The position numbers were made by a program, and so were the translations under genes. A DNA stretch of 51,565 nt from Pyrinomonadaceae bacterium (GTDB lineage: Bacteria > Acidobacteriota > Blastocatellia > Pyrinomonadales > Pyrinomonadaceae): NCBI GenBank assembly GCA_022843305.1, contig JALHNX010000013.1:1-51565 (forward strand). The letters run 5' to 3'. The notes under the pieces are model-generated. The model was not told where the DNA came from. It did no database searches and saw only the letters and a program-made list of their open reading frames with translations. Numbering within the stretch: the stretch's first letter is position 1; each line of letters opens with the position of its first letter. Below, piece after piece: positions 1 to 8,112 of this stretch.

Positions 1-863
1 GTTGAATAATTCGTTAATTTCGGCTGTCCAATATTTTTTGGAAATTTCAGTATGGATTAACTCATCTTTGAAAAAGTAAAATTCTTTACCATTATCAAAA
101 GTAACTGTTTGATTATCTAAGCTAATTAAATAGCTAAATGCAATTCCTGTAATCGGTTCGTAAAAAGGATAATGGTCAAACTTTTCGAGGGCAAAATCTG
201 CCCCTAATTCACGGTTAATGCGGCGTAAAAGATTTAAGTTAAATTCTTTCGTTACGCCTTGTGAATCATTGTATGCCGCCAGAATTTTTTCGGGTTTTTT
301 CGCAAATCAACACCTATCAATAAATAGTCTCCGACATTTAAGTTTTCCCAAATATGTTGAACAAAACTTATTGCTTCATCAAAACGCAAATTGCCAATAT
401 TACTGCCTAAGTATAAAACCAATTTTGGAGTCGGCTTTTTGCGAAATTCGGACAATGTTTGGAAATAATCGCCAAGCACACCTCGTGTTTTGAGGTTCGG
501 CAATCTTTTTTTGACGACGGATTGATTGATGTTTAAGGCTTCTTGGGAAATATCAAATGGATAATAGGAAAATTCCGTTGTAGTCTTGCTGATAGCATCA
601 AGAAATTCGACTGTTTTTGTGCCGTCGCCCGCACCTAATTCTAAAATTTCTACTGAAGGCTGATTGATGGTCTGAATGATATTTGCCGATTGATTTTTGA
701 TGATTTCCATCTCCAAACGCGGCAAATAATACTCTTCCAAGTGCATTATTTTTTGAAATAAGCGACTTCCTTCGTCATCGTAAAAATACTTTGACGGAAG
801 ATTTTTAAACTCTCTTGATAACCCTTCAATAACGTCTTTTTCAATAACCGATTGATATTCCAT
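1..863 (-). pseudogene. egtD: EgtD, L-histidine N-alpha-methyltransferase; frameshifted and cut by window edge
   Basis: EgtD makes hercynine from histidine with three SAM-dependent methylations, the first step of ergothioneine synthesis. The product starts at the ATG at 863 (MEYQSVIEK). It shows the early KYFYDDEGSRLF segment and the SAM-binding motif ILELGAGDGTKT, then YLGSNIGNL and LLIGVDLRKNP. Directly after this the frame breaks: the reading frame ends near 252, but the expected continuation (ILAAYNDSQGVTKEFNLNLL) is found in another frame. One base is missing in or beside a T6 run at 285-290 (plus strand). From there the second frame stays open to base 1, so the C-terminus lies outside the window. 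The start is 13 bp after the selO stop, in one operon with egtB. A sequencing indel in the homopolymer is as likely as real decay. Confidence 0.88.
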
Positions 864-876
864 TTCTAAAGATCTT

Positions 877-2430
877 TTATGAACTGCACGAAAGCATTGA
901 ACAACCCACTTTATGTTTTGCCCAATCAGGGCGTTTGGCGAACCATTTTTCCATATTAGGCTGCTCATCATAGGGGTTCTGAAGAAGATGATACAGCTCA
1001 TCAACAAGGTCGTAATTCTCTTTGTCGGCTTCGTCTATCGCCAGTTGAGCCATATAGTTTCGCAAAACATATTTGGGGTTGATTTTGTTGATGGATGCCG
1101 TTCTGGACGCGGAATCCAGTTTGTCGTTCAGAACAGCTTCGGCATACGAATTTAGCCAATTCTCCCAGTTCGGACGAAATTGTTCAAAGGTTTGCGAGTA
1201 ACTCGACTCTTTGACCACTTCCCAAAAATCCATAGGTGCATCTGCTTGAAATTTATTGAGATTGCGAAAAAAAATGGTCATATCAATTTCGCCTTGATAC
1301 ATCAATTTTTGTAATTCGGCGACCATTTCCTGATTTGGTTCGCTTTCGTTTGAAAAACCGAGTTTTGCCCAAACCATTTTTAGATGTTTTTGCGGATAAT
1401 CGGTTTGATAATCTCGTAGAATTTCTTCCAGAGCGGAAACATCTTCGATCAGCGGAAATAAGGCATTTCCGAGTTGCAACAAATTCCAGAGTCCGATTTG
1501 GGCTTGGTTCCCAAAACGATAACGTCGGTGTTGCGAATCGGTTGTGTTTGGAGTCCACGTCGGATCGTAATCTTCGAGCCAGCCGTAAGGACCATAGTCA
1601 ATCGTCAAACTCAAAATTGACATATTGTCGGTATTCATCACACCGTGAACGAAGCCGACCCTTTCCCATTCAAGCATCAAATCCAGCGTTCCGTTAACTA
1701 CCTCTCTGAAGAACTGCAAATAAACGTCTTTGTTCGGCGGACCAAGATGCGGAAAATAATGTTTGATGGTGAAATCGGTCAGAGTTTTCAGAACATTCAA
1801 TTCACCTCGAGACGAAAAAATCTGAAAATTTCCAAAACGCAAAAAACTCGGGGAAACGCGGCAGACAATCGCACCTTTTTCAAACTGCGGATTACCGTTG
1901 TAAAGAATGTCGCGTTCAACCGAATCGCCTGTCAATACAAGTGACAACGCCCGCGTCGTCGGCACTCCCAGATAAAACATTGCTTCACTACAAAGATATT
2001 CGCGGATTGATGAACGAAGAACCGCCAACCCATCGGCGTGTCGTGAATAAGGAGTCATTCCCGAACCTTTTAACTGCAAGGTTTGAGTCCCGCTTTTTCC
2101 TTTTATCTCGGCAACATTGATGGCTCTGCCGTCGCCTAATTGTCCCGCCCAATTTCCGAATTGATGCCCGCCGTAACACATCGCATACGGCTTAGCCCCT
2201 TCAAAATCAGCGTTTCCACTCAAAAGCGGGAGTAATTGTCTGCGGTCAACTTCGGACAAGTTCAATTCTTCGGCAAGCGAAGAGTTAAAATGAACCCAGG
2301 CAGGTTGGCTTGTTGCTTTAGGATGAACTTCAGAATAACAAGCTTCATAAACCTGCCGGACAAAATTTCTTTGTTCAGCATCTCCCGGTAGGTCATCCGT
2401 GAAGATATTGCTGACTTCAATCTTTTTCAT
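877..2430 (-). CDS. selO: SelO/YdiU family protein adenylyltransferase
   Basis: SelO is a pseudokinase-fold enzyme that transfers AMP from ATP to Ser, Thr or Tyr of target proteins and is linked to redox stress. The 517-residue product is full length. It contains YGGHQFGNWAGQLGDGRA, the LQLKGSGMTPYSRHADG nucleotide loop, HGVMNTDNMS and IDYGPYGWLEDY. It ends in GCSMLSCSS, the conserved C-terminal Cys motif; eukaryotic relatives carry selenocysteine here, this one has a normal Cys codon. It begins 6 bp after the DUF6510 stop and ends 13 bp before egtD, so it is an internal operon gene. The company of ergothioneine genes supports a role in thiol homeostasis. Confidence 0.95.
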   Translation of the reverse strand: MKKIEVSNIFTDDLPGDAEQRNFVRQVYEACYSEVHPKATSQPAWVHFNSSLAEELNLSEVDRRQLLPLLSGNADFEGAKPYAMCYGGHQFGNWAGQLGDGRAINVAEIKGKSGTQTLQLKGSGMTPYSRHADGLAVLRSSIREYLCSEAMFYLGVPTTRALSLVLTGDSVERDILYNGNPQFEKGAIVCRVSPSFLRFGNFQIFSSRGELNVLKTLTDFTIKHYFPHLGPPNKDVYLQFFREVVNGTLDLMLEWERVGFVHGVMNTDNMSILSLTIDYGPYGWLEDYDPTWTPNTTDSQHRRYRFGNQAQIGLWNLLQLGNALFPLIEDVSALEEILRDYQTDYPQKHLKMVWAKLGFSNESEPNQEMVAELQKLMYQGEIDMTIFFRNLNKFQADAPMDFWEVVKESSYSQTFEQFRPNWENWLNSYAEAVLNDKLDSASRTASINKINPKYVLRNYMAQLAIDEADKENYDLVDELYHLLQNPYDEQPNMEKWFAKRPDWAKHKVGCSMLSCSS

Positions 2431-2436
2431 TATTAT

Positions 2437-2703
2437 TTAATGCGAGATCCTCAGCGATTTCATACCGCCCAAATCCATCCAATAGCTGTTATTTACATTG
2501 GTAATTTTCATTAGAACAGCATCGCACTCCGGGCAACGCAAAACCGTTCCCATCTCCAAAACAAAAGCCGTTAGTTCGGCGACCGGCTTTTCGCTTTCAC
2601 AGTTCCGGCAAATTGTCCTCGCCAAAGTCATCTCAAACGGAAAAATTTCGTTTAATAATCCGCCAACTGCGTTTCCATCTTTCTGTTGTGTAATTTCAGG
2701 CAT
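2437..2703 (-). CDS. DUF6510-like small zinc-ribbon protein
   Basis: This is an 88-residue protein starting MPEITQQKDGN. The ATG at 2703 is chosen because GGAGAA lies at ideal distance upstream; a longer open frame to 2817 overlaps the flavin reductase gene and lacks a comparable site. Two CxxC pairs (CRNC and CPEC) separated by about 26 residues suggest a rubredoxin-like or zinc-ribbon knuckle. Proteins of this type commonly sit beside a sulfite-oxidase-like molybdoenzyme and a flavin reductase, as here. The biochemical function is not established; it may be an assembly or electron-transfer partner. Confidence 0.75.
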   Translation of the reverse strand: MPEITQQKDGNAVGGLLNEIFPFEMTLARTICRNCESEKPVAELTAFVLEMGTVLRCPECDAVLMKITNVNNSYWMDLGGMKSLRISH

Positions 2704-2723
2704 TTCTATTCTCCATATTTTTT

Positions 2724-3452
2724 TCAACCGAATCTTTCCGTTTTGATGTTTTGAGGACTGACACCGAACTCTTGAAGCAAATCGGCGGCGGCTTCGACAA
2801 ATGAAGTCGAACCGCAAATAAAAACGTTGTAATCGGTTGTCATTTTTCCCAAAACTTCCTCAAACATCTGTAAATCAATTCGTCTGGTGTAACCTTGCCA
2901 ATTAACGGGTTGTTCGCGGGTGACGACAAAAACGGTTTTCAGCGTCCCGTCTTTTTTAGTCAATTCATTTAACTCATCGTAATAAATGATGTCGGCAGTC
3001 GCTTTAGCCGAATAAATCAGCACAGCACCAGAATTTATCGGGTTCAGATTTCGATGTCTGAGCATTGACATTAACGGCACGATTCCGCTTCCGCCCGCAA
3101 TCAGCAGTAACGGTTTTGTCGGTGTTTGATTGGCTTTCCAAACAAAATAACCGCCAATCGGACCTCTTAACTCCAATTTGTAGCCTTTTTCAACAATGTC
3201 GGTCAAATAGGGTGAAACCTCGCCGTCTTCGACTCTTTCAACCGTGATGGCAACTTTTTGACCGTTCTCCGGCGGCGAAGAAATCGAATAACTGCGTTCG
3301 ACCTGATAACCGTCTTCAGCCGTCAGACGAATATCAATATGCTGCCCCGCAAAATGTTCCTGCCATTCGGGAACGTCGAATATCAGAGATTTTGTTTGGG
3401 CAGTTTCCTGAATGGTCTCAGTAACTTCTGCGATTTGCCATTTTAGCTTCAT
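2724..3452 (-). CDS. Ferredoxin-NADP reductase-type FAD/NAD(P)H oxidoreductase
   Basis: A 242-residue soluble flavoprotein. Residues about 1-100 form the FAD-binding barrel with the signature RSYSISSPP; residues about 110-235 form the NAD(P)-binding fold with LIAGGSGIVPLMSML and VFICGSTSFVEAAADLL. There is no C-terminal 2Fe-2S ferredoxin domain, so it is the short form. It starts 3 bp after the stop of the molybdoenzyme gene, which implies translational coupling, and it probably exchanges electrons between NAD(P)H and that enzyme. The physiological direction and acceptor cannot be read from sequence. Confidence 0.9.
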   Translation of the reverse strand: MKLKWQIAEVTETIQETAQTKSLIFDVPEWQEHFAGQHIDIRLTAEDGYQVERSYSISSPPENGQKVAITVERVEDGEVSPYLTDIVEKGYKLELRGPIGGYFVWKANQTPTKPLLLIAGGSGIVPLMSMLRHRNLNPINSGAVLIYSAKATADIIYYDELNELTKKDGTLKTVFVVTREQPVNWQGYTRRIDLQMFEEVLGKMTTDYNVFICGSTSFVEAAADLLQEFGVSPQNIKTERFG

Positions 3453-3455
3453 CGG

Positions 3456-4085
3456 CTAATCTCCACGGTATCGTTGTTCTAAAAACGGATCGCCGTAATT
3501 GTGATAACCGACAGATTCCCAAAAACCGGGCTGGTCGTTTTCCGTTAAAATGATTTCGTTCAGCCATTTAACTGATTTCCAGAGATATAAATGCGGCACT
3601 AAAAGCCTTGCCGGACCGCCGTGATCGGCGGAAAGCGTCTTCCCGTCAAATTCGTGAACAATCCACGCCTTACCGTTGATTACATCTTTCAGCGGTAAAT
3701 TAGCTGTGTAACCAGTAACATCTTTGGCAACAATATATTGCAGATTCGGGGCGGAAAGCAGATTGAGCTTTGAAAATACTGTATCCAGCGAAACGCCTTT
3801 CCAACCCGTGTCCAATTTTGTCCATTTCGTGACGCAATGAATGTCAACCGTGAAAGTTTCCTGCGGCAATGCCAAAAACTCCTTCCAATTCCACTCTAAA
3901 GTTTCGATTCCTTTTCCCGAAACCTTAAAAGTCCAGCGATCAAGCGAAACCCGTGGAGTCGGACCGGCAGATAAAACCGGAAATTGGTCTGTTTCGTATT
4001 GTCCGGGTGGAATTCGGTCTCTTTTGTCCAATCCCGAATTCCGCCGTCTGCCCGTAAAACCTTTAGAAATAATTCCGTCTGTCAT
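3456..4085 (-). CDS. Sulfite-oxidase-like molybdopterin-dependent oxidoreductase
   Basis: A 209-residue oxidoreductase of the sulfite oxidase/YedY molybdopterin fold. The start at 4085 (MTDGIISKGF) has GGAGAGAC upstream and lies 16 bp after the egtB stop. Visible family marks are LDRWTFKVSG, the segment VDIHCVTKWTKLDTGWKGV with the Cys that ligates molybdenum, LSADHGGPARLLVPHLYLWK, and the C-terminal GFWESVGYHNYGDPF. No signal peptide or Tat motif is present, so a cytoplasmic location is likely, unlike exported MsrP/YedY. The substrate is unknown. Sulfite released during ergothioneine turnover or sulfoxide reduction are plausible given the neighbours, but this is inference. Confidence 0.87.
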   Translation of the reverse strand: MTDGIISKGFTGRRRNSGLDKRDRIPPGQYETDQFPVLSAGPTPRVSLDRWTFKVSGKGIETLEWNWKEFLALPQETFTVDIHCVTKWTKLDTGWKGVSLDTVFSKLNLLSAPNLQYIVAKDVTGYTANLPLKDVINGKAWIVHEFDGKTLSADHGGPARLLVPHLYLWKSVKWLNEIILTENDQPGFWESVGYHNYGDPFLEQRYRGD

Positions 4086-4101
4086 TTGTCTCTCCAAATT
4101 T

Positions 4102-5250
4102 TTATTTTGCCAGCCTAATGCCCGAAAACATCCAACGCAAATGCGGGTGGAAAAAATTGCGGTAGGTTTTCCTTGAATGATCTCGCGGAGTGGCAACCGA
4201 AGCTCCACGCAAAACCATTTGATTTACCATAAATTTACCATTGTATTCGCCGATAGCTCCTTCGGCTTTGGCAAAGCCCGGATACGGCAAATAAGCACTG
4301 CCCGTCCATTCCCAAAGCTGTCCCCAATCGAATCTGTCGGCGGCAGTTTCCCATTCAGATTCGGTTGGCAGTCTCATTTTTTTCCACTCGGCAAACGCAA
4401 ACGCTTCGTAAAAAGAAACATTCATTACAGGCAAATTCGGTTCAGCGGGACGGAATCCGTCCAAATCATATCGTTGCCATTCGCCATCAACATTGTGCCA
4501 GTAAAGCGGTGCGTTAATTTGATTATTGTTGACCCAATCCCAGCCGTCGGAATGCCAAAGCTCAAATCTTTGATAGCCTCTGTCTTCTATAAATTCAATA
4601 AATTCGGCGTTTGTAACCAACGTATCGGAAATCTGAAACTCGTTCAAATATACTTTATGACGTGCTTTTTCATTATCAAAACAAAAGCCGTGACCATCAA
4701 ACCCAATTTCATAAACTCCTGCGGGATGAGTCAGAAATTCACCTTTTCCTGCTTGCTCTGTCAAAACGAATCGTTGCCCGTAACGCGGAAAATCCGGTTG
4801 ATTTCCTAGAATATATTTGATGTCATACGCCAAAAGTTCCTGATGCTGTTCTTCGTGATTTATTCCCAACTCGACAATTTCAACAATCTCCGGCGAATCA
4901 TTTTGAGCCAAAAAATCCACAACCTTTTCCGTTACAAAATGACGGTAATCAAGCACTTTTGAAACTGTCGGGCGAGTCATCAATCCGCGATTTGGTCTAA
5001 TTACTCGCGTTCCAACGTGATTGTAGTAACTATTAAAATGGTAAGCGAAACTTGGGTCAAAAATCTGATAATTCTCTGCAAAAGGGTTTAAGAGAAAATG
5101 CTCCCAAAACCAAGTTGTATGCCCTAAGTGCCATTTTGGTGGCGAAACATCAACTATCGGCTGAACAGAATAGTCTTCAATTTCTAAAGGGCGGCAAATT
5201 TCTTCGGAAGTTTCTCTTAAAACTTTAAAGCGTTGCTGTAATTGATTCAT
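4102..5250 (-). CDS. egtB: EgtB, ergothioneine sulfoxide synthase
   Basis: EgtB is a non-haem iron enzyme that couples hercynine to a thiol (gamma-glutamylcysteine or cysteine) with O2, giving the sulfoxide precursor of ergothioneine. The 382-residue product has an N-terminal DinB-like four-helix domain with WHLGHTTWFWE and the iron motif HEEQHQE, and a C-terminal formylglycine-generating-enzyme-like domain (ISDTLVTNAEFIEFIED, RLPTESEWETAADRF, RWMFSGIRLAK at the end). It is a little shorter than many EgtB proteins but both domains are complete. Together with egtD downstream it gives the two core steps. No EgtC amidase or EgtE lyase is visible in the window. Confidence 0.95.
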   Translation of the reverse strand: MNQLQQRFKVLRETSEEICRPLEIEDYSVQPIVDVSPPKWHLGHTTWFWEHFLLNPFAENYQIFDPSFAYHFNSYYNHVGTRVIRPNRGLMTRPTVSKVLDYRHFVTEKVVDFLAQNDSPEIVEIVELGINHEEQHQELLAYDIKYILGNQPDFPRYGQRFVLTEQAGKGEFLTHPAGVYEIGFDGHGFCFDNEKARHKVYLNEFQISDTLVTNAEFIEFIEDRGYQRFELWHSDGWDWVNNNQINAPLYWHNVDGEWQRYDLDGFRPAEPNLPVMNVSFYEAFAFAEWKKMRLPTESEWETAADRFDWGQLWEWTGSAYLPYPGFAKAEGAIGEYNGKFMVNQMVLRGASVATPRDHSRKTYRNFFHPHLRWMFSGIRLAK

Positions 5251-5288
5251 TCTTCAAGCCTAATGTAAAAACTCTCGGTTAAGTAACT

Positions 5289-5825
5289 CTATTTTTCAAA
5301 AACTTCAGTTTTCAGTCTTTCGTCTTTAATAATACTGGTAACTAACCAAACATATTCTTTGTTTTCCGTATCAAAACCGAGCATTGAAAAAGATTGACCG
5401 AAAGGGCATTGGGGAAAATCGGGGAATTCTCTGCGTAAAACATAACGACTGGGATTATCATTAAAGTCGGCTTTGTGAATTTTCGGTAAGCCAAATTTAG
5501 TGTTCTGATCGGTTTCTTGGTGTTCAACCTCAGTCATTTTTTCCTTGATTGACTCGTTATCGGTTGAATGCAAATTCAAGGCATCAATAAAAAGTCCTTT
5601 GAATGAACGATCATTCGCGGAAACAGCATAGATAATTGAAGTATCTTCGCCTTTCTCACCGGATTCAAATTGATACGCGGAATCAATCATAAATTTTCCG
5701 ACTTTGAGTTTAACTCCTCTTGAAAGATTGACAACCTCATCATTTTCAAACAACAGCTCATCCAAATAACCTTTTCTTTTTAAATCACTAACAGCATCTG
5801 TCAGACTATAAATTTTCTTTTCCAT
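5289..5825 (-). CDS. Hypothetical protein with an N-terminal domain often mislabelled PRPP synthetase
   Basis: A 178-residue cytoplasmic protein. Residues about 5-95 (YSLTDAVSDLKRKGYLDELL, then GEDTSIIYAVSANDRSFKG) resemble a small, mainly Bacteroidota family named phosphoribosylpyrophosphate synthetase in databases although it has no PRPP-synthetase motifs. The last 80 residues (FPDFPQCPFGQSFSMLGFD) look like an added domain I do not recognise. It lies 38 bp upstream of egtB on the same strand and may be the first gene of that operon. No catalytic motif is visible and the function is unknown. Confidence 0.7.
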   Translation of the reverse strand: MEKKIYSLTDAVSDLKRKGYLDELLFENDEVVNLSRGVKLKVGKFMIDSAYQFESGEKGEDTSIIYAVSANDRSFKGLFIDALNLHSTDNESIKEKMTEVEHQETDQNTKFGLPKIHKADFNDNPSRYVLRREFPDFPQCPFGQSFSMLGFDTENKEYVWLVTSIIKDERLKTEVFEK

Positions 5826-6340
5826 ATTTGTTCACTTAATATAAAATTTGGTCAAAACGGAAATACGGAATTTCGTATTCCATAACTACGAGTTTTTGAA
5901 TATTCTAACGGCTAAAACAACAAAAGTAAAAGGGAGCAGTAAAAATAACAGAGAATCATTTCAAAAACGGTTTCTCAACAAAATTAACCTGCAAACCTAG
6001 AGAACAAAGCCCAAATAATTGAGGGCGCGCGTAGTTTTCTTTGAGACTGAATTTTCTAAGTATTATAAATAAAGGGTTTCAATGCAACTGCCATTTGTGA
6101 ATAGTTGAAAACCCGCCAATTTAGCCTTTTTCAATTTTTAAACTATTGAATTAAAAGATATAAAACTCCGTGATCCCCTCAAATAATTAAACAAAAATTT
6201 ACAGCGTGTTAATTAAAATTATGTCAATTTGACGGAAAACAATTAGCCGGTTCATTCAAAATGAGCAAATAATTTGTATTTTTTTTTCAAAAAACTACTA
6301 ACGCCTTTAATTACAACACAATACCAAATTAACATTTTGT
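5826..6340. other. Intergenic region upstream of the diguanylate cyclase
   Basis: An AT-rich stretch of about 515 bp between divergent genes. It holds one copy of a MITE-like repeat (6013-6188). I see no coding frame and no convincing sigma-70 promoter for the minus-strand operon. Confidence 0.6.
6013..6188. repeat. MITE-like palindromic repeat, copy 1
   Basis: A 176-bp non-coding element bounded by inverted termini: AAATAATTGAGGG at the left and its complement CCCCTCAAATAATT at the right, with the arms extending imperfectly inward (about AGTTTT/AAAACT). A diverged copy of almost the same length lies at 28317-28490; both share the termini, a TAAATAAAGG block and the AATTGAATTAAAAGA-like inner right arm. 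No protein is encoded and no clear target duplication flanks it. Confidence 0.7.
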
Positions 6341-6356
6341 CGGCACAATTATTGCC
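6341..6356 (+). promoter_or_regulatory. Candidate sigma-54 promoter of the diguanylate cyclase gene
   Basis: The site CGGCACAATTATTGCC fits the -24/-12 consensus (GGCAC, five bases, TTGC) with the required GG and GC at 6342-6343 and 6354-6355. Predicted transcription would start near 6367, immediately before a strong AAGGAGAAAG ribosome-binding site. The window also encodes a sigma-54 activator at 46982-48079; whether it acts here is unknown. Confidence 0.55.
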
Positions 6357-6380
6357 TTAGATCCTTAAGGAGAAAGAAAT

Positions 6381-6425
6381 ATGGGTTTCAATTCAAATTG
6401 TTGCCATTCGTATTATTGCCACTAA
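6381..6425 (+). other. 14-codon leader ORF with a strong RBS
   Basis: The best ribosome-binding site upstream of the cyclase (AAGGAGAAAG, ideal spacing) drives ATG 6381, which encodes only MGFNSNCCHSYYCH before TAA. The cyclase lies in another frame. This is either a regulatory leader peptide rich in Cys, His and Tyr, or the true start of the cyclase separated by a frameshift. Confidence 0.35.
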
Positions 6426-6487
6426 AATTGCCCTTTAATTATTTTAAAAATTTATTTAAAATTTCTAACCTCAAACTAACTCATAAT

Positions 6488-7693
6488 ATGAATAGTTGTG
6501 AAGTAAAAAGAATTGAATTATTAACAGTAGCGGAAAAACTGAAACTCTCTCTTTTCCCATATTTGGGATCATTGATTGTTTTTGTATTGATTCAATTTAA
6601 TTCCTCAATGCTTGTTTGGGCACTTACTTTGGCTATTATCAGAGGTTTTGTTCAATTTATTTATGTTTGGGGGGAGAAATCTTTACAAGATATTCGGAAT
6701 ATCAATAAAGTAGAGCAAGTTTATAGAATAAGTTCGATTTTTATGGGTGGATGTTGGGCAATCTCACCTTTTTTATTTATAAATTCATATAAATTTGATA
6801 ATCCTTTAATTATTATTGGAGTGTATGGCGGACTAATAACCATTATTTCGGCATATTGTATTATGTCATTGCCACGAATAGATTTTTTTATTTTATTTTT
6901 GACCCCACTACTTTTAAGGGCATATTATCAACTTTATGAATATCATTTGCAGGGTATAACTATTGTTGGACTCTTCTTAGGTTTAAATTTATTTGCGATA
7001 ACACAAATAGTGTTTTCCTTTAAACTGAAGAAAATATATATAAATCAAATAGGATTAAAAATAGTTAATGAAGAACTTGTTTCATCTCTTTCCAAAAGCC
7101 AAGATGAGTTAGAAAAAATGGTTAGCCTTTATAAATCCCGTTCTTTACACGATGAATTAACCTCATTGCCGAATCGCAGATATTTAATGGATACATTTTA
7201 TGAATTCAAATTGTCATCAGAACCGACTTCGAAATATGCCTTGATGGTCATTGATTTGGATTATTTTAAGCGGGTTAATGATCAATATGGGCATCAAGCC
7301 GGCGATTTGGTATTGAGAGAAATCGGGAATTTGCTAAGAAATAATGTCAGGAAAGATGATGTTGTTTCAAGAGTCGGAGGCGAAGAATTTGTTATTATGC
7401 TTCCGAGTATAGAAGAAAACGAACTTTTACTGTTAGCCGAAAGAATTCGTAAACTAGTTGAAAAATATCAATTTTATCTTAAGGAGAATACAAAATTTTC
7501 AGTTACAATTTCAATCGGACTTTCATTAAATACGCTTGATTTAGGAATAGAGGAATCTTTTAACTTAGCAGATCAAGCGGTTTATGAGGCAAAAAGAAGC
7601 GGCAGAAATCAAGTTAGTTATTATAACAACATAAACCGCAGGCTCAATTTCAATCAAATCTCATTAATGGAGAGTGAACTCCTGCCAAATTGA
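6488..7693 (+). CDS. Membrane-bound diguanylate cyclase (GGDEF)
   Basis: The enzyme makes cyclic di-GMP from two GTP. The frame is open from about 6398; I place the start at ATG 6488 (MNSCEVKR), giving about 401 residues. The N-terminal part has about six hydrophobic segments, then a short coiled linker (ELVSSLSKSQDELEKMV), then a C-terminal GGDEF domain (LHDELTSLPNRRYLMD, IDLDYFKRVNDQYGHQAGD). The active-site loop is GGEEF, an active variant, with an intact inhibitory RxxD site (RKDD) five residues upstream. It stands alone on the plus strand behind a sigma-54-like promoter, which suggests regulation by an enhancer-binding protein. No EAL or receiver domain is present. Confidence 0.9.
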   Translation: MNSCEVKRIELLTVAEKLKLSLFPYLGSLIVFVLIQFNSSMLVWALTLAIIRGFVQFIYVWGEKSLQDIRNINKVEQVYRISSIFMGGCWAISPFLFINSYKFDNPLIIIGVYGGLITIISAYCIMSLPRIDFFILFLTPLLLRAYYQLYEYHLQGITIVGLFLGLNLFAITQIVFSFKLKKIYINQIGLKIVNEELVSSLSKSQDELEKMVSLYKSRSLHDELTSLPNRRYLMDTFYEFKLSSEPTSKYALMVIDLDYFKRVNDQYGHQAGDLVLREIGNLLRNNVRKDDVVSRVGGEEFVIMLPSIEENELLLLAERIRKLVEKYQFYLKENTKFSVTISIGLSLNTLDLGIEESFNLADQAVYEAKRSGRNQVSYYNNINRRLNFNQISLMESELLPN

Positions 7694-7820
7694 TTGCTTA
7701 GCCAAATCAGAAATAGGATTAGGCAATCTAAAAGCCGCACAACAAGCAATTAATCTTGCTTCACCACTAATTGATACAAAAAGGTTGACAAAAATTAAAA
7801 GGGCGTTGGTTGTCAAATAA
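7674..7820 (+). pseudogene. Possible gene remnant (48 codons)
   Basis: An open frame from GTG 7674 overlaps the end of the cyclase gene and encodes CLAKSEIGLGNLKAAQQAI and then PLIDTKRLTKIKRALVV. The alpha-helical, TPR-like composition suggests the C-terminal tail of a helical-repeat or HTH-TPR protein. There is no ribosome-binding site. It may be a leftover from a rearrangement at the edge of the accessory region, or chance. Confidence 0.3.
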
Positions 7821-8112
7821 GATTGCCGGAAATCCATTCGATTTTCAAAACTCAGACATATTTTACAATAATTATGTCGGACTACATAGAAGACATTATC
7901 TCACCTGATAAATCAAGAAAAAAAGTTCTGTGCGTATTCCGTTGAAAATGAACAGCGTTTGCGGGTTTCCCGCGTAATTGGTGTTCAAGTTGGTGCGTAA
8001 TACGCAAAAGTTTTTGAAAGCGTAAAAAAACTTGCTCCATAAATCTGCTACAATCATTTTTTAGCAGATAAGACTGGTCTTAACATTCGCCCAAACAGCC
8101 GGATTTTGACGA
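7821..8112. other. Intergenic region downstream of the recombinase
   Basis: About 290 bp with no gene. It contains a small GC hairpin (GCGGG, TTT, CCCGC at 7961-7973) without a T-run, and a near-palindrome GCGTAATACGC around 8000. Being next to a tyrosine recombinase, it is a reasonable place to look for an attachment site, but I cannot identify a core. Confidence 0.35.

Noticed and set aside
877..910. SelO as a selenoprotein
   Set aside because: The C-terminal motif SCSS has a normal Cys codon and a proper stop; no in-frame TGA or hairpin is found.
1283..1944. Several open frames of 90-120 codons on both strands inside selO
   Set aside because: They lie wholly within a well-conserved gene in other frames and have no ribosome-binding sites.
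7961..7973. GC hairpin as terminator of the recombinase gene
   Set aside because: Stem of only 5 bp without a T-run on the minus strand and about 140 bp away from the stop.
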